From: Branchiostoma lanceolatum
Lineage: Eukaryota > Chordata > Leptocardii > Amphioxiformes > Branchiostomatidae
NCBI RefSeq assembly: GCF_035083965.1
Contig: NC_089727.1
Location: 6,081,501-6,145,500, forward strand
Reading direction: 5' to 3'
Length of the DNA: 64,000 nt
Of the stretch, positions 35,789 to 51,223 are shown in pieces. The notes below the pieces were generated by a model. The model saw only the letters and a list, made by a program, of their open reading frames with translations, did not search any database and had not been told where the DNA came from. The position numbers and the translations under genes were made by a program. Every line of letters begins with the position of its first letter. Within the stretch, counting starts at the first letter, position 1.

Positions 35789-35939
35789 TAAAAAGGCAAA
35801 ACCGTAACGTTTCTGATGAAGCCCCCGGTTGCACGGAGTACCGAATCTTTCTTTCACCGGGCCTTTCTAAAGTTGTAGAAAGGCCCGGTGCCATTCCGTG
35901 AAACCCGGGGCTTGAAAAACGGTACTTTTTTGCCTTTCT
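35789..35939. mobile_element. Fold-back element with inner 36-bp hairpin
   Basis: Outer arms aaaaaggcaaaaccgtaacg / acggtacttttttgccttt and a central hairpin caccgggcctttct..agaaaggcccggtg. No coding potential. Confidence 0.65.
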
Positions 35940-37610
35940 ACATCTGCTTGGAGATTTTTAAATAAAGATCCCATTTCCTACGAAACAAGAAAATTCTGGA
36001 CAGGCGGTACTTCATGTCGAGTATCTTGAAATCCTACTTTGTTTATGGAAAGACAAAACTACTTAACCTGAACGCTCATAGCATGTCTCACTGTATCTCG
36101 TTACGGTTCCTTTCATGCCGATCCTTACACACGTCGGACAAAGGAACTAACCACAGGCATCATGGGGAGTGGAAGAAAAACTCTCGCCTGATACTTCACC
36201 ACAAGTTTGAGGGAATGGGCGTCCTTTCCACAGATCTTTTGTATTCAGCAACTAAATCACCGAATTGTACTCGTACATGGGATGTGGCTTTGTAATCATG
36301 ATTTTTAAGGACCTCGTCACAGCCCATCCACCCCACAACCTGGCATGGTAGAGTCCACCTGAGGCTTGGTTGATATATTCACCGGCAGCTCTCAAGCACA
36401 ACGGACACCCGGCCGGTGAGGTGAGCTACCGGCGTCGGTCCCACCTGGAGGTTTCACGGCCTGATAACGCTGTAGTGAACCCATCGTATTACCTTCATTC
36501 GGTGTCTGTTCAAAATTGCAAATCACAGGAGTTTCTTACTGATAAGGTATGTATTTTCCATTTATTCTTCTACTGCCTTGACATTGCAGTGACCTTGACG
36601 ATACCAAGTGGCATCGCTTGATCTCAAAGAGTTACGTCGCCAGGTAGCATTGCTAAGAGTTAATGTTTTTATTTTGCAACATTTTTCACAGGCAGGTAGA
36701 GCGTCAACTCTAGTCATCAGAGGAGACATAATGTAATCGTTATCCCCTTTACCTTTGAGCGTTTAGTCTTGCCCCTGTACCTTTGCACTGACCCCAAATC
36801 ATGAAAACTATGAAAAGGGTGTCTTCGAATTTTTACAAGGCTCTTCCCATTAGCAAGATATACAGACAAGCCGTTTCAACTAGGCGCACGATTAACAATA
36901 TTTCAGCTTGCCACGAACTTGCAGTGGTCAAATGTCGTGCAAGCATTCATGAATGTACAGAACTAGAATAAATACTAAGTGTAATCACAATAAAATGGCG
37001 ACTACTTGACAGAATTAAGTACTTAGGCCCGGCGTTGTGCAAATGTTAGCAAAGGCGCAGTTTAGTGTCTCTATTTGTTTAGCGAGCGGACTTAGCAATG
37101 AGGGAAACGTGCAGACAAAGGAGAGTCACTTTGCTCCCATGCAGAGAGCGACAGGAATAGCCACACAAAGTGTTCTTGCATCATACACTTTAAAAACGTT
37201 TGCGTTGTAAACTGAGCGATGTAATGAACACCTGTAATCTTATTAAGGCAACTTTTTCTAGCGGTGGTCAGGGAATTTCTTCACTTGTCAAGTAAGAGTT
37301 GTAGTTATAGGATTATACAATGCAAAAAAGAACTGATTGCGGGAGTGCAGTTAGTCTAATCTCGCAACGCATGAACTTTTGTTTATACAGGGATATCTTA
37401 AATAATCAAGTAGAAAGGGGGCGGTCTTTCTTAAACAAACAGTTTAGTTGTTATCATTGTTGTTTTACACTGAACGACCTGTTACACCTATCCTTTACAC
37501 ATCTGTAAACTGCAAGCGCTGTTCAAAGATAGCTAGTGACTATATTTCCCAAACTAATTACATAATTTCAAACAGGTGGTTCACCAGCATCCATCAACAG
37601 ATTGGAACAA

Positions 37611-38977
37611 ATGAGCACTAAAGAACAACGGTTACTAGACTACGTTAGGGTAAGCTTACAAAACGTTTTACATTTCACACATACTGACGCCATGGTTGTC
37701 TCTACTATCGGTATTCCTCAGCAAATTTATAAACTTCCATGAAAAGACTTGCGGACTGTTTTCTATGCTCAAGAGCACTGGAATATTTAGTCGACAGAAA
37801 TATTTACGTTCTTTGGTCATTCACATTCCCTGTAACGACTAGTTCATCGCTATCGGTGCATTTTCGTCAACGTTTCAGGTGGTAAACTTATCTAAGTACA
37901 GCCGATGCGTTTATCTTTCGAATATATACTATTAATGTCATATTTTATGTGAAATTGTGCATATGGAAAATACGTGAGATCGCAATGAATTGCCAATTCC
38001 TTTACAACAGAAGCTATTTGACATAAACTTGTTCTGCTTCATGTCTCCACCAGGGTCACAGTAAAACTTCGCATCCACTTAGCGTCCTGGAAGCTTTTGA
38101 CAAGTTTTCAGCAGATGTAGAATGGACAATGCATGTCGGAGAAACAAAAGGTAGAGCACTATACACGTTGTAGCTGTGCTTTCAATCGTCTATTTTACTA
38201 TCATGTCATCGAGCGACCTGAAGCATTTACATGTAGGAATGCGCAGAGATAGCAAAAATGAGATTAGAAAGTAGGAAGGGAATTGAACAACATCTTCCCT
38301 ATCTCGAATGAGACACATGCATGTTGCTATGAATTGCTTATTTATTTGTTTTCTTCCTTACTGAACAATTATCAGTGAATTGCTTATATGCACGTACTCA
38401 CGTGCAATATGTGTGCATGTATGGTGATTCAACCAGCTTACCAGCTATTTTCGTACATGCCAGGTGCTGATGCACATGGATATGTACATGTACAACTGTT
38501 ACAATAGGGACTCGCAGTTACAGTTGTCATGAGTTTCAAACGATGGCTATCATGACATGTCCGTTAGCTACAACTACAACTATAACGTTTCTCACCCTTC
38601 TCGCTAGGTGTCGTGCTAGATCAGGCGATACGAGACCTCCAACCAAAAGTGTGCCTGGAACTAGGAACATACTGCGGCTACTCCGCCATCCGCATGGCCA
38701 GACAGTTGCGGACGGGCGGGAGAGTCATCTGTGTGGAACCCTGTCAAGAATATGCTGAAATTGCCAGGGCAATCGTTAGGCACGCGGCTTTAGACAAAAA
38801 GGTGAACAAGACCGACATGTTCATCGGCATTGCAATTCTGAGTTGGTATAAAGAAACGTTTCGTGGTAGAATGAAAGTTATGTGGATTCATCTAGCCCCG
38901 TGAGTTACTCACAAACATACAACCTGGCGACTCGAACAACATCAACCTCCAGTATGTATGATGGTAGCTATTTCATA

Positions 38978-39058
<81 letters not shown>

Positions 39059-40465
39059 CACGCACACACGCACGCACGCACGCACGCACATTCAGTTTCC
39101 GTTTTTTGTTTACACGCATACGCATTGACTCTCTCTCACACACACACAGGCTCACACTCACTTACACACACACACACACACACACATACATACACACGCA
39201 CACACATGACATATATCTGTATATAACGTTATGCTACAAGCACATATATTGCTTACATATATCACCATTGCTTTCTCACCCCTGACTGTACCTCACCCCC
39301 AGGTTAAGGTGATCGTGGGCTGCTCCAGTCAGGTCATCCCCCAGCTGAAGAGTAAACATGGCGTCCCGAAGGTCGACTTCGTCTTCCTGGACCACGTGGA
39401 GTCGTTGTACACATCAGATTTAAAACTACTAGAGAGACACGAGGTGAGCAGTTAAAGTCGTCGGTTTTTTCTCTTTCTAGCTTAAAAATAAGATACCCTG
39501 TCATTTTGAGCGTCTTATGAAAGGATGTCTTGATTCTAATACAGAAAAAAGTAACGTGCCCCCCCCCCCCTTGGGCTCGGTTTCCACTAGATCGCGATCG
39601 CTGAGAGACCGTACAGCGACCAAATTGGATTTGCATGTGTGACCATTGATTCTATGATCGATAAAGTGATGTACGGTTTAAGGTACGATTTAAAAGACAC
39701 CAAAATACACCAAACGTTTATGAAGTAATCTTTAGATTTCGTGGAGTGACCTGTCAAGAGTGGCCTGTCAAATTTGTGGTTACTCAGTGGTAGCAGCCTC
39801 TAGTGGAAAGTGGTGTTGAGATCAAAAAGAGCTAGAGAATAGAAGTACTGAAACTATTGGCACCCCTCTCTATATAGATCAGTTCTCGTAGAAGGACAGC
39901 TAGTAGACTTACAGTTCTGCAAAAGGCAAGACACCATAAGATAGCCCTACCGGTCGAAGCTCATCTGTCACCTGCACCGCGCCAATCGCGACACTCAAAT
40001 CAAAATTCATATAAGAGTCTACCATTTCACAAAGACTGTTATAGATACTCTTATTACCCTCGCACTGTGAGAGACTGGAATTCATTGCCTCAAGAAGTCA
40101 CGGAGATAGCTGACCCTCCCAAGTTCAAGGAAGCGGTGCTCCTGCACCTCAGAGGACAATAAAAGCGCAGTGCACTCCCCTGGGCACTTTACCCCAACAA
40201 GACGGGTGTTGCCCAGTACCAAATCAAGATCAAGATCGTAGCTTGTGCTTAACGTCTTTTTTTCTCGTTTACCTTCCAGCTCTTGTCCACGGGGTCTGTG
40301 ATCCTGGCCGATAACGTGCTGCATCCAGGCGCGCCGGACTTCCTGAAGTACGTCCGCGGGTCGCCCCGGTACGAGTGCACCTTCCACCCGGCCTCGGTAC
40401 GGGTCGAGGGCAACACCGTCCATGACGGGCTGATGAAGGCGGTCTACTATCATCGACGCATCTAG
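37611..40465 (+). CDS. Divergent COMT-like methyltransferase, copy C
   Basis: Five coding exons: 37611-37649, 38054-38150, 38608-38801, 39303-39443, 40280-40465, phases 0,1,0,0, all GT..AG. Begins [13 protein letters not shown]; about 218 residues. The SAM motif is well kept ([23 protein letters not shown]), as are DFVFLDH and LADN for metal binding. The catalytic Trp-Lys pair is replaced by Val-Glu (LDHVESLY), so classic catechol methylation is doubtful. The end ([18 protein letters not shown]) also departs from COMT. Loss of the Lys recalls TOMT/LRTOMT proteins, where the same position is not Lys, but orthology is not shown. Exon 3 is 194 bp as in copies A and B, while the last intron sits 13 bp earlier. 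The ATG is chosen by homology to MSKEQRV; an upstream acceptor at 37576 suggests a 5' UTR exon. Confidence 0.85.
38979..39200. repeat. (CA)n microsatellite with CGCA variant block
   Basis: A long pure CA run, then CGCACGCA, then a second CA block, in the third intron of COMT-C. All open frames here are artefacts. Confidence 0.95.
39576..39806. mobile_element. MITE with TIR ttccactaga / cctctagtggaaa
   Basis: The interior words accgtacagcgaccaaattggatttg and the termini match the elements near 26811 and 50444. Intronic in COMT-C, directly upstream of the retrotransposon remnant. Confidence 0.6.
39840..40235 (+). mobile_element. 3' end of a non-LTR retrotransposon (RT ORF C-terminus)
   Basis: One frame reads [17 protein letters not shown], then [19 protein letters not shown] and [15 protein letters not shown]-stop. 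This is the typical tail of CR1/Jockey/L2-like reverse transcriptase ORFs (R(T)xxxWNxLP). The upstream part carries stops, and the element ends with repeated atcaagatcaaga. A 5'-truncated dead copy in the last intron of COMT-C. Confidence 0.8.
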
Positions 40466-40550
40466 TGTGTGCAATGGCGGATCCAGGGATTCATTCTAGT
40501 TAGAAATTAATCCAGCCTTCCAGGTAGCCTGAAAACTAACCTTGTTTAAA

Positions 40551-40785
40551 GCTCCTGTCACACTTGTGCGTATATACAAGTCCGCATGAGTTGCGCATGA
40601 ACATGTTTTTAGTTTAGGTTAAGTGTGCAGCCGAATAAGTGATTTCTTAGGTCCAATCACTAGGCTCCACAACGGTGGGTCAAAGTAGAAAACAACTTTT
40701 TCTCCGCAAACCTTACTTAAACCCCAAAAATGTTAATGCACAACTCACGCGCACTTGAATAAACGCACAAGTGTGACAGTGCCCC
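40551..40785. mobile_element. MITE, TIR cacacttgtgcgtat..caagt, copy 1
   Basis: tcacacttgtgcgtatatac and its inverse near 40765-40780 bound an interior (gcatgagttgcgcatgaaca, aaaacaactttttctcc) shared with the element at 63071-63308. Confidence 0.75.
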
Positions 40786-40850
40786 AAGATCGGTGACATA
40801 CGTCGTACAATCGTCTTACGATCGGAAACTGATGGCCTTCTTCGAAAGTC

Positions 40851-40928
40851 TAGCCTGGTATCAAAACCTAATGTTATATAGCCTTACGAAGAGCCTCAGC
40901 AGCTATGATAGGTTTGGATACCAGGTTA
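40851..40928. mobile_element. Small MITE, TIR TAGCCTGGTATC
   Basis: tagcctggtatcaaaacct at the left and aggtttggataccaggtta at the right, about 19-bp inverted ends. Same family as 34674-34823 by its terminus. Confidence 0.65.
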
Positions 40929-42457
40929 GGGATAGTTGTCCATAAGTCGTACAAAATCCAAATGTCTTGTGACGGAAAAAGCTACCTGTTGATAAAAAGC
41001 TGAAAGATAGTTGGGAACATCATTCTCGTCCCAGCTCCAGTTGTAGACAAGTACATGGACCGTGTACGCTATATGATGATTTATTAGTATCTTGTCATGT
41101 AATCCATCTGAAGTATGTGACACGAAATACATTCTCAACGTATCAACATATACAAGAGATTTATAGAGCTGTTTTTGTTATGTGTGTTTCTTTGTCAGAA
41201 CAGTAGCTACTGAACGCCGTTATGCTGTCTGTACTCACACCGCCATGGTTAATGTTAGCGTCCATAGAAACTTCATGGAAAAGTCTGGCAAGCAATGCAG
41301 AACTGACCACATGTTACATTAATTGATGATGTAGAAGTGTATACTAATTATCTAGTCATAATCATGAGCCATGATATTTTCAACCTGGTCATGTGATACG
41401 CATTGTAACCTGCAATATCTCATGAGGAATCTGTGATCGCACATGTTTGTGCGTCAAAGTTTATGAGGCGACATGATGTCGAGCATGAAATAAAGTTAGA
41501 AGAGAAGACTATAATGATTTAGATGTATCTTTTGTTCCTGCTGACCGTTTACTAGAAGCTGACTAATAGTGGCATGAATTAGCGGACATTACGTCATTAA
41601 GATGAGACATTCTTCACTTCCATGCCCAACATTATATAGCACTGATATATTAAGGTACTTTGCCATCTCAACTAAATGGGGGGGGGGCTGAAATCACCGG
41701 CGTCACAAAGCTGAAAATGGGATGACCGGTGTCCTCTTGTACCTCTCAAGATTTTTTTGGAATCGACCGATGCTTACATCGTAACAGAGCCCAGTCCAAT
41801 ATGGCAGATTGGATTTTCATTTAAAAAGTACACACGATTCTATGGCGATTTTGAGAGGTTATGGTCATAACTAATTCGGCCGAAGGTTGTTGACAGTGTG
41901 ACGGTAACGTTACAAAGGTCAGACAGCTAGGGCGTGCACTCAGTTTGCATCTATTATGTACTTGTATGTTCAGCATACGGATTTGCCGAACTGTGCCACC
42001 GATTGTAAGGTCAATAAAGTTTAAAGTTCAAAGTACAGAAAAGGAGGGTGGACCTATGTTGGCGGTAGGTGAAGCCTCAATTTGTCGCCATGTTTTTGTT
42101 GTTTTTGTTGCATATAAAACAGTAAACTTTGGATATTCGCTGAATGTTTTTGGTGTGCCATGATCTTACATTTCTCCTATTCGTCTGCGTATAACAGTAT
42201 CTCTGTCTGCAATGGAATCTGGGCCAAGGAGGTTATAAATAATATCCTTGTGTTGATTTTGCACTCAAGTTGAGAATCTATCACGGTATTATGTACATAC
42301 AGTACTATGGACTTCTGCAACGAATCCTAGTCTTGTTGTATAAAATGTTGGGTACAATTTTAGCACTATGACAACGTTTTTGTTTTTGTCATTTTAACCC
42401 ACTGTTTGTTAATTCTTTGTAACCCATTTTAGAGCCGCAAGTAAGCAAGCTACCACC
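40929..42457. other. Intergenic between COMT-C and the SABATH gene
   Basis: No coding exon recognised. An AATAAA at 41489 could end the COMT-C transcript. The 3' part should contain the SABATH promoter. Confidence 0.4.
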
Positions 42458-45400
42458 ATGGACATAGAAAACACAGCTATGGTGAGCTGAAGTTAGCCTT
42501 CAACTTGTAACAACATTTAAATCATTTTCATTACGGGTTTAGTGGACAGTCTCATTTTTGAATGACAAAAAAGGGGGTGTTGTCTGCAGCCAATGAGTGG
42601 GAGAATTTGAAGTCAACACTGGCAAGTTAACACAGATTAATGGACAGTAAACAAGTAGGGCATGGGTGAAGGACACCAGAAGGACAAAGGGCAAGTTTTA
42701 AACACCCAGAGTGGTTGTTTGGTATACCCATAATTACAAGATTCAAATTCATCAAAATTTTCACACTACCTCTGGCAGTGAATTCCACCACTAAGAGTGG
42801 TCAATTTCAAGTCAACAATCCACAGTCTTTGGATATACCTGAATTAATGAGAAAATGCTAGCCTTCTATAACAGGATAGGAGTTTCCTACTTGGGGCGTT
42901 TGTAATTTTGGTGGAGAAGATTATCATGAACCTTATTTGTAAATCTATTAAAAACCATCTACATTGCTTTAGTAGAAAATGATGGGATATTCATATTTGT
43001 GACATATGTCACTTAGATTGAGGCTATATAGTCTAATATCACCAGACATAAATTATGCATTTGTCGCCGACGTGTTCTTAAAACATCGTTCTTATTGGTG
43101 TGAGACAGATTTCATACTATTTACGTGCTATTTAAAAGATTTAGACGAGATTTTGGCCATGTCAATGTCGATATCAAAGGATGTCTAATAATACTTGACG
43201 TTTCTATTCAGCTCATTACCGACCGTGCCATGTTTCACAGACGGTGGTGCCACACAGCCACATACCGTACGGCCCGGAAGGCACGGGCGCGTACACCAAG
43301 TCACAAACAACCGTGCGCCTGGCTGCGTACGAGTGCATCCCCATCGCTCTGGAGGCTCTGGTGTCCATGGACATCAACCCTCTCCACACCTTTAACATCG
43401 TGGACTACGGAGCTGCGGACGGCGGGGTCGACATGCCTCTACTGTATGAGGTGCTTTTTTGTAGTTGTCAATTTGCTTGCTGCATATCCGGACAGATTTA
43501 TTTGATCCACTCACACCAGGAAGGGCCCCTACTCTTTTCGATAAGTTCTTTTACATGCTTGACGAGGTGTGGGAACTGTCACATAGACATGGAACAACTT
43601 ATGTCCCTCTTCTTTGTTTAAGATGGTGCGTTATTTGAGGACCAAGTATGGCTCCGATCTCCCGGTCCACGTTTCCTTCGAAGACCAGCCGGTCAACGAC
43701 TTTAAGTCGACATTCCTGCTGCTGGAAGGCCTGCTGCCCGAACAGGAGATCAGCAGCTTCTCCACAGACTTCCCAAACACCTTCGTGTCGGCGTGTGGAG
43801 CATCTTTCTACAAACAGGTACTCACGAGAACACCAACAAACGTCCTCACCATCTGCACTTTGAAGAAAACTATATATACATGGACTTTTTGGTGACGCTT
43901 TTATCACATGTTGTAATTTTTCAAATACTCTTGTTGCTGTTCCTTCTGAAATGTTTATTTATAAGAAGACGCGTACGTATACAGCAACAAAAACGTACTC
44001 TCCGTCTGCACTTTGAAGAAAACTATATACAAATGGACTGATTAGTGATGTTTTCCCCACATGAAGTATTTTTCTGATGCTGTTGTTCCTGTTCCATCTA
44101 AATGTTAATTTCATAAGAAGACATTCGATTCTTTGACGATACTACATGTAGATAAAATTGAATGATCTACAAGAAGTGTCGAATGCTTGAATATTTTGAC
44201 GAAACAACAGTAGGATGATTTGAAATGTGTGTTGTCGAATGGTAATTTGATAGTAGTTAACTTATAGATTTTTATATTTTACGTTGTGAAAAGTTCATGT
44301 TAAAAGTTAATCAGTTTTTTGTCACATGGAGAATTTTACAAGGAATTACAAGCAGTTTTGACATGATTTTCTGCAGAGTTTCTATGAATATATGATACTG
44401 TAACTGTACTGTACTGTGCTGCACTGCACTGGGACGTATTGTCGTGGTAGAAGGGAAAATGAACCGTTTACGGTGAAATGATTCTGTAGTACAGTTACTG
44501 TAGTAATCCCGTTTATTCACGGCATTATGAATTCACGGTGGAGATGTCACCGCAAAAACCATTAAAATTGCATATTTCAAGATTGACATATGTTGCCCGA
44601 TATTTTATACCTACATGTAGTGCTACCCTCCACTCTCCGTGCATTTCGGGTACTCTTCCACTGCCCTGCACTGGCTGCAAGAGAAACCCTGCAACCTGCC
44701 TAATGCGACCCTGCATAAATTTGAGACGGACGAGAAGTCGACTCAACTCTTTGCCGTCCAAGCCGCCAAGGACTGGGAGCTGTTCCTTCTGCAAAGAGCA
44801 AAAGAACTCGTACCAGGTTCGTTTGATACATATATATTTATATATGTCAATACATGTCAGTTTTAAGTAAAATAGAAGTTGTAGTTTTCATTTGCCAGCT
44901 AGCCATTGGAATCTGCATATTTGAAACTTTAGAATAAACACGTAATATGACTTAGTTAGTTCTTGTTGTTGCCTTCTCTCTGTAAGCTAACATCAAAATG
45001 TTGAGTTTTCCTCTTGATGTGAAGTTTTATGTAATGTCTCTGCCAGGGGGCCACTTGGTGGTTGCTACTCTGAGCCGTACAATGTGGGATACGGAACTTT
45101 TTGCACCGACTCTTAGGGCTTTTGTCGACGATGGAACAATAACTGAGGTAAATGCCGATTTGACAGCAAATACAAAGATATGAGCTTACCATCCTTTAAA
45201 CATAGACTAGGACGTCCTCTTTACCAGAAAACGGTTTAGACGATACGTATGTCGCTAGGACTTCGACTTACCTGATGATCTCACCGTCCATTTAGAGATA
45301 ACAGCGAAACAGCACTGTTTTGATACTTTTGCGGTGTTATGTCTAGCAAGTAGTTTTGATATACACGTGCAGTTAATGATTTCATCTTTGCAGGATGAGT

Positions 45401-47092
45401 TCGTTAATACAACTCTCGCGATGTACTTTCGTACTGTTGACGAAGTCAAAGCACCCTTCGAGGAGGAAAACTCTGCAGTTCAAAAGGCCGGCCTGAGGAT
45501 ACTTTCCGTCAGGGAAAAGGTTGGGAATATATGTTTTGAAGTGGATTTGGATTTTATTGGAATTGAAACAGTGCAATACACGTGGGACACAGGCAGCTAT
45601 TGCTGATGTCCTGACCCACACACATAATATAGCCGTTTTTTACACTTGGCTGGAGTGGGGAAAATCGTGTAAAGTGCCTTTACCCAAGGGCACAAGATCG
45701 GTGGCGTCAGGGGAATCGAACCCGGGATCCTTGGATTCTCGGCCGATAACCCTGTCGTTACGCCACACTGACCCCAAGCAAAAGTGTCAGGCGAATCTTG
45801 TAGGAATGGAATCCATATCCAATCCTAACTAATCAAGTCATAGCCATCAGGAATTAGACATAGATAACTCATTGATGGCTATGACTTGATTAGTTAGGAT
45901 TCGATATGGATTCCATAGCCATCAATGAGTTATCTATGTCTAATTCCTGATGGCATATTATATCTTTCACCCATTACAATAGTGTGACACACAAAATGAA
46001 TAAATGCTCCGTGGTAATTTTTCAGACCCTTGAGGGCCAACTTTACCAACAATTCATTGAGGAGGGTCTAGACGTGACCGGCTTTGCGCGAGGTGTAGTA
46101 TCAGGGTTTCGAGCATGGAGCAACTCTACACTCCTGTCAGGTGAGGTGATCTGAGTTAATTACACGTTTGCGATAGCAAAACTTCGGATTTTGGCCAGCG
46201 TTCAGGGGCGCCGCAATGTTGGATGTCATGTCAGCGTCTTCTTGATTCCGGTTTGATTTTGATTTTCCACCGAGAAGAGTGATGTATCGCATGCTTCTGC
46301 AGGTACTGCATTCTTGTTAGTTTTTTTATTGTCGAATATCAAACAATGATAAGTACCACACGTTCCTGACGACGTTAGTGGTCTATCCGATGGCTGTGAA
46401 TAGATATATCATGGAGATTCCACCACAAACTGGCAGGCCAAAGCAGGCTAGGCTGTGACGTACATGTATATGGCAGCTGGGAGGGAGGGGGTCTACAATT
46501 ACTAAATCAAATGTATTTGCAATATGCAACATCTTGCAGCATCTTAAAATGTCTCTGGATAACTTGCGGAAGCTTACACCACTTTACTTTGGAACAAGAA
46601 AACAATAGGGCACGTTGCCAATGCATCAGTAATGACACATACTTAAGCCCCTCACTGGACCCACGGCACGTTGGCGACCTCGCTGCTACCGAGCGATTTG
46701 ACAGAGCGCTCAACTGATTTCATGGATAAAAAAATGATTTTTTTTGCGCTTTGTGTGTTTTGTTGTCTTACACGAGGCCGCCAGTGTGCAGCGGACTCGG
46801 TGAGATACTAGTAGGGCTTTAGCTACTATATATACGTCACAGACCTGCCTGCTTCTCTACTGCAGCCAGGCATATATGATCATGAGTTATCAGAAAATAA
46901 TCAGCAACGTAACTCAGACCGGACTCTTCTCTTCTATTCCTCCCAGGTCTTGCTGACACCAGGTCGGCCCAAGAGAAGGCTGACATTGTCGATAAGTTCT
47001 ACTACAGATTGCAACAAGAAGTGGCCAAAGCTCCTCATCTATACAAGTCATCTTACAGCCACATCTACGTGCACATCTGTAAAGTGGAATAG
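42458..47092 (+). CDS. SABATH-type (Methyltransf_7) SAM-dependent carboxyl methyltransferase
   Basis: Eight exons: 42458-42481, 43241-43450, 43623-43817, 44621-44816, 45047-45147, 45394-45519, 46026-46140, 46947-47092, with phases 0,0,0,1,0,0,1. About 370 residues, the usual SABATH length. Family marks in order: SQTTVRLA near the start; SAM loop FNIVDYGAADGGVDMPLL; acidic motif VSFEDQPVNDF; SFYKQ joined to CYPPLSVHFGYSSTALHWL (the SABATH SxxSLHWL segment); GGHLVVATL; the helical cap with DEFVNTTLAMYFRTVDEV; C-terminal region LYQQFIEEGLDVTG. SABATH enzymes of plants methylate carboxylates or ring nitrogens of small molecules (salicylate, jasmonate, xanthines); the substrate here is unknown. 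AATAAA at 47442. Exon 2 start (acceptor at 43240) was chosen by phase; a nearer pyrimidine-rich acceptor breaks frame. Introns and flanking chordate genes argue against contamination. Confidence 0.85.
45637..45785 (-). mobile_element. tRNA-derived SINE relic (3)
   Basis: Minus strand: ggtcagtgtggcgtaacgac (A-box region) and gggttcgattcccctgac (B box), then the body gatcttgtgcccttgggtaaaggcactttacac shared with the SINE relics near 26593 and 31052. The best preserved of the three. Intronic in the SABATH gene. Confidence 0.7.
45807..45957. mobile_element. Complex fold-back element
   Basis: The 40-bp arm ggaatccatatccaatccta.. pairs with ..taggattcgatatggattcc. A second inverted pair (tagccatcaggaattagaca / tgtctaattcctgatggc) overlaps it, giving a nested palindrome. 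Adjacent to the SINE relic. Confidence 0.7.
46644..46821. mobile_element. Short diverged member of the TAAAGCCCC MITE family
   Basis: ttaagcccctcactggaccc at the left and tagggcttta at the right. The interior (gcgatttgacagagcgctcaac, ctttgtgtgttttgttgtct) is the inverse of interior words of 5553-5805. Lies in the last SABATH intron. Confidence 0.6.
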
Positions 47093-47694
47093 TTTCTACA
47101 TTTTTTGTACTTGCCAGTCCACCTGTATGTAGTTATTGGCACATTGGTGGGTCCTCTTGATACTGCTGATGATTCAGGCATTATACCATTTCAGTGGACT
47201 ATATCCATTTACGATACATTTCACAGAGATCATTAAATAGAATTGAAAAAGCAGCTTTCTATTTGGACATCAAAATCACAATTGCCAGAGATGTATGAAA
47301 CCATAAAACCACTAAGATGCTACAAAGATCAGCTCTTAGACAGTAACTTCATTGCTCGTGGCATAAGAAAGACTAGCGTTCCAGGACCTCAAACTTTCAG
47401 TCAAAGATGTTTACCTTAATTATAATTTATCATTAACGTACAATAAAGGTCTCTTATTCATTTGGCAAATACTGTTTTCTGAATTACATCATATCAGCTT
47501 ATGGTCTTTCATTTCAATTGTCTACCCAAGTAACACAGTTGTCAAAAGTATGAAATTCTTATCTTAGCCAAGAAGGCTATTCCAGCATTTTCTTGTCAAA
47601 ATGCAAATGCATATTTCAATAGTGTTAATATTTCAAAAGTTGATAACAACAATCATGGCTTTTCGACGAAGTCAAGCCTCAGAGAATTGCATTC

Positions 47695-51223
<3,529 letters not shown>

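Larger units (their letters stand above)
34020..37600. other. Intergenic region between divergent COMT-B and COMT-C
   Basis: It separates the two head-to-head COMT genes and presumably holds both promoters. No coding exon recognised. It contains the perfect palindrome at 34674-34823 and the fold-back element at 35789-35939, listed separately. Confidence 0.4.

Noticed and set aside
43211-43240. Acceptor at 43211 (ttctattcag) for SABATH exon 2
   Set aside because: Better pyrimidine tract, but it breaks the frame with exon 1; the acceptor at 43240 keeps phase and family sequence.
45637-45785. Functional tRNA gene
   Set aside because: A/B-box-like sequences are present but there is no closed cloverleaf, and the body is shared with other SINE relics.
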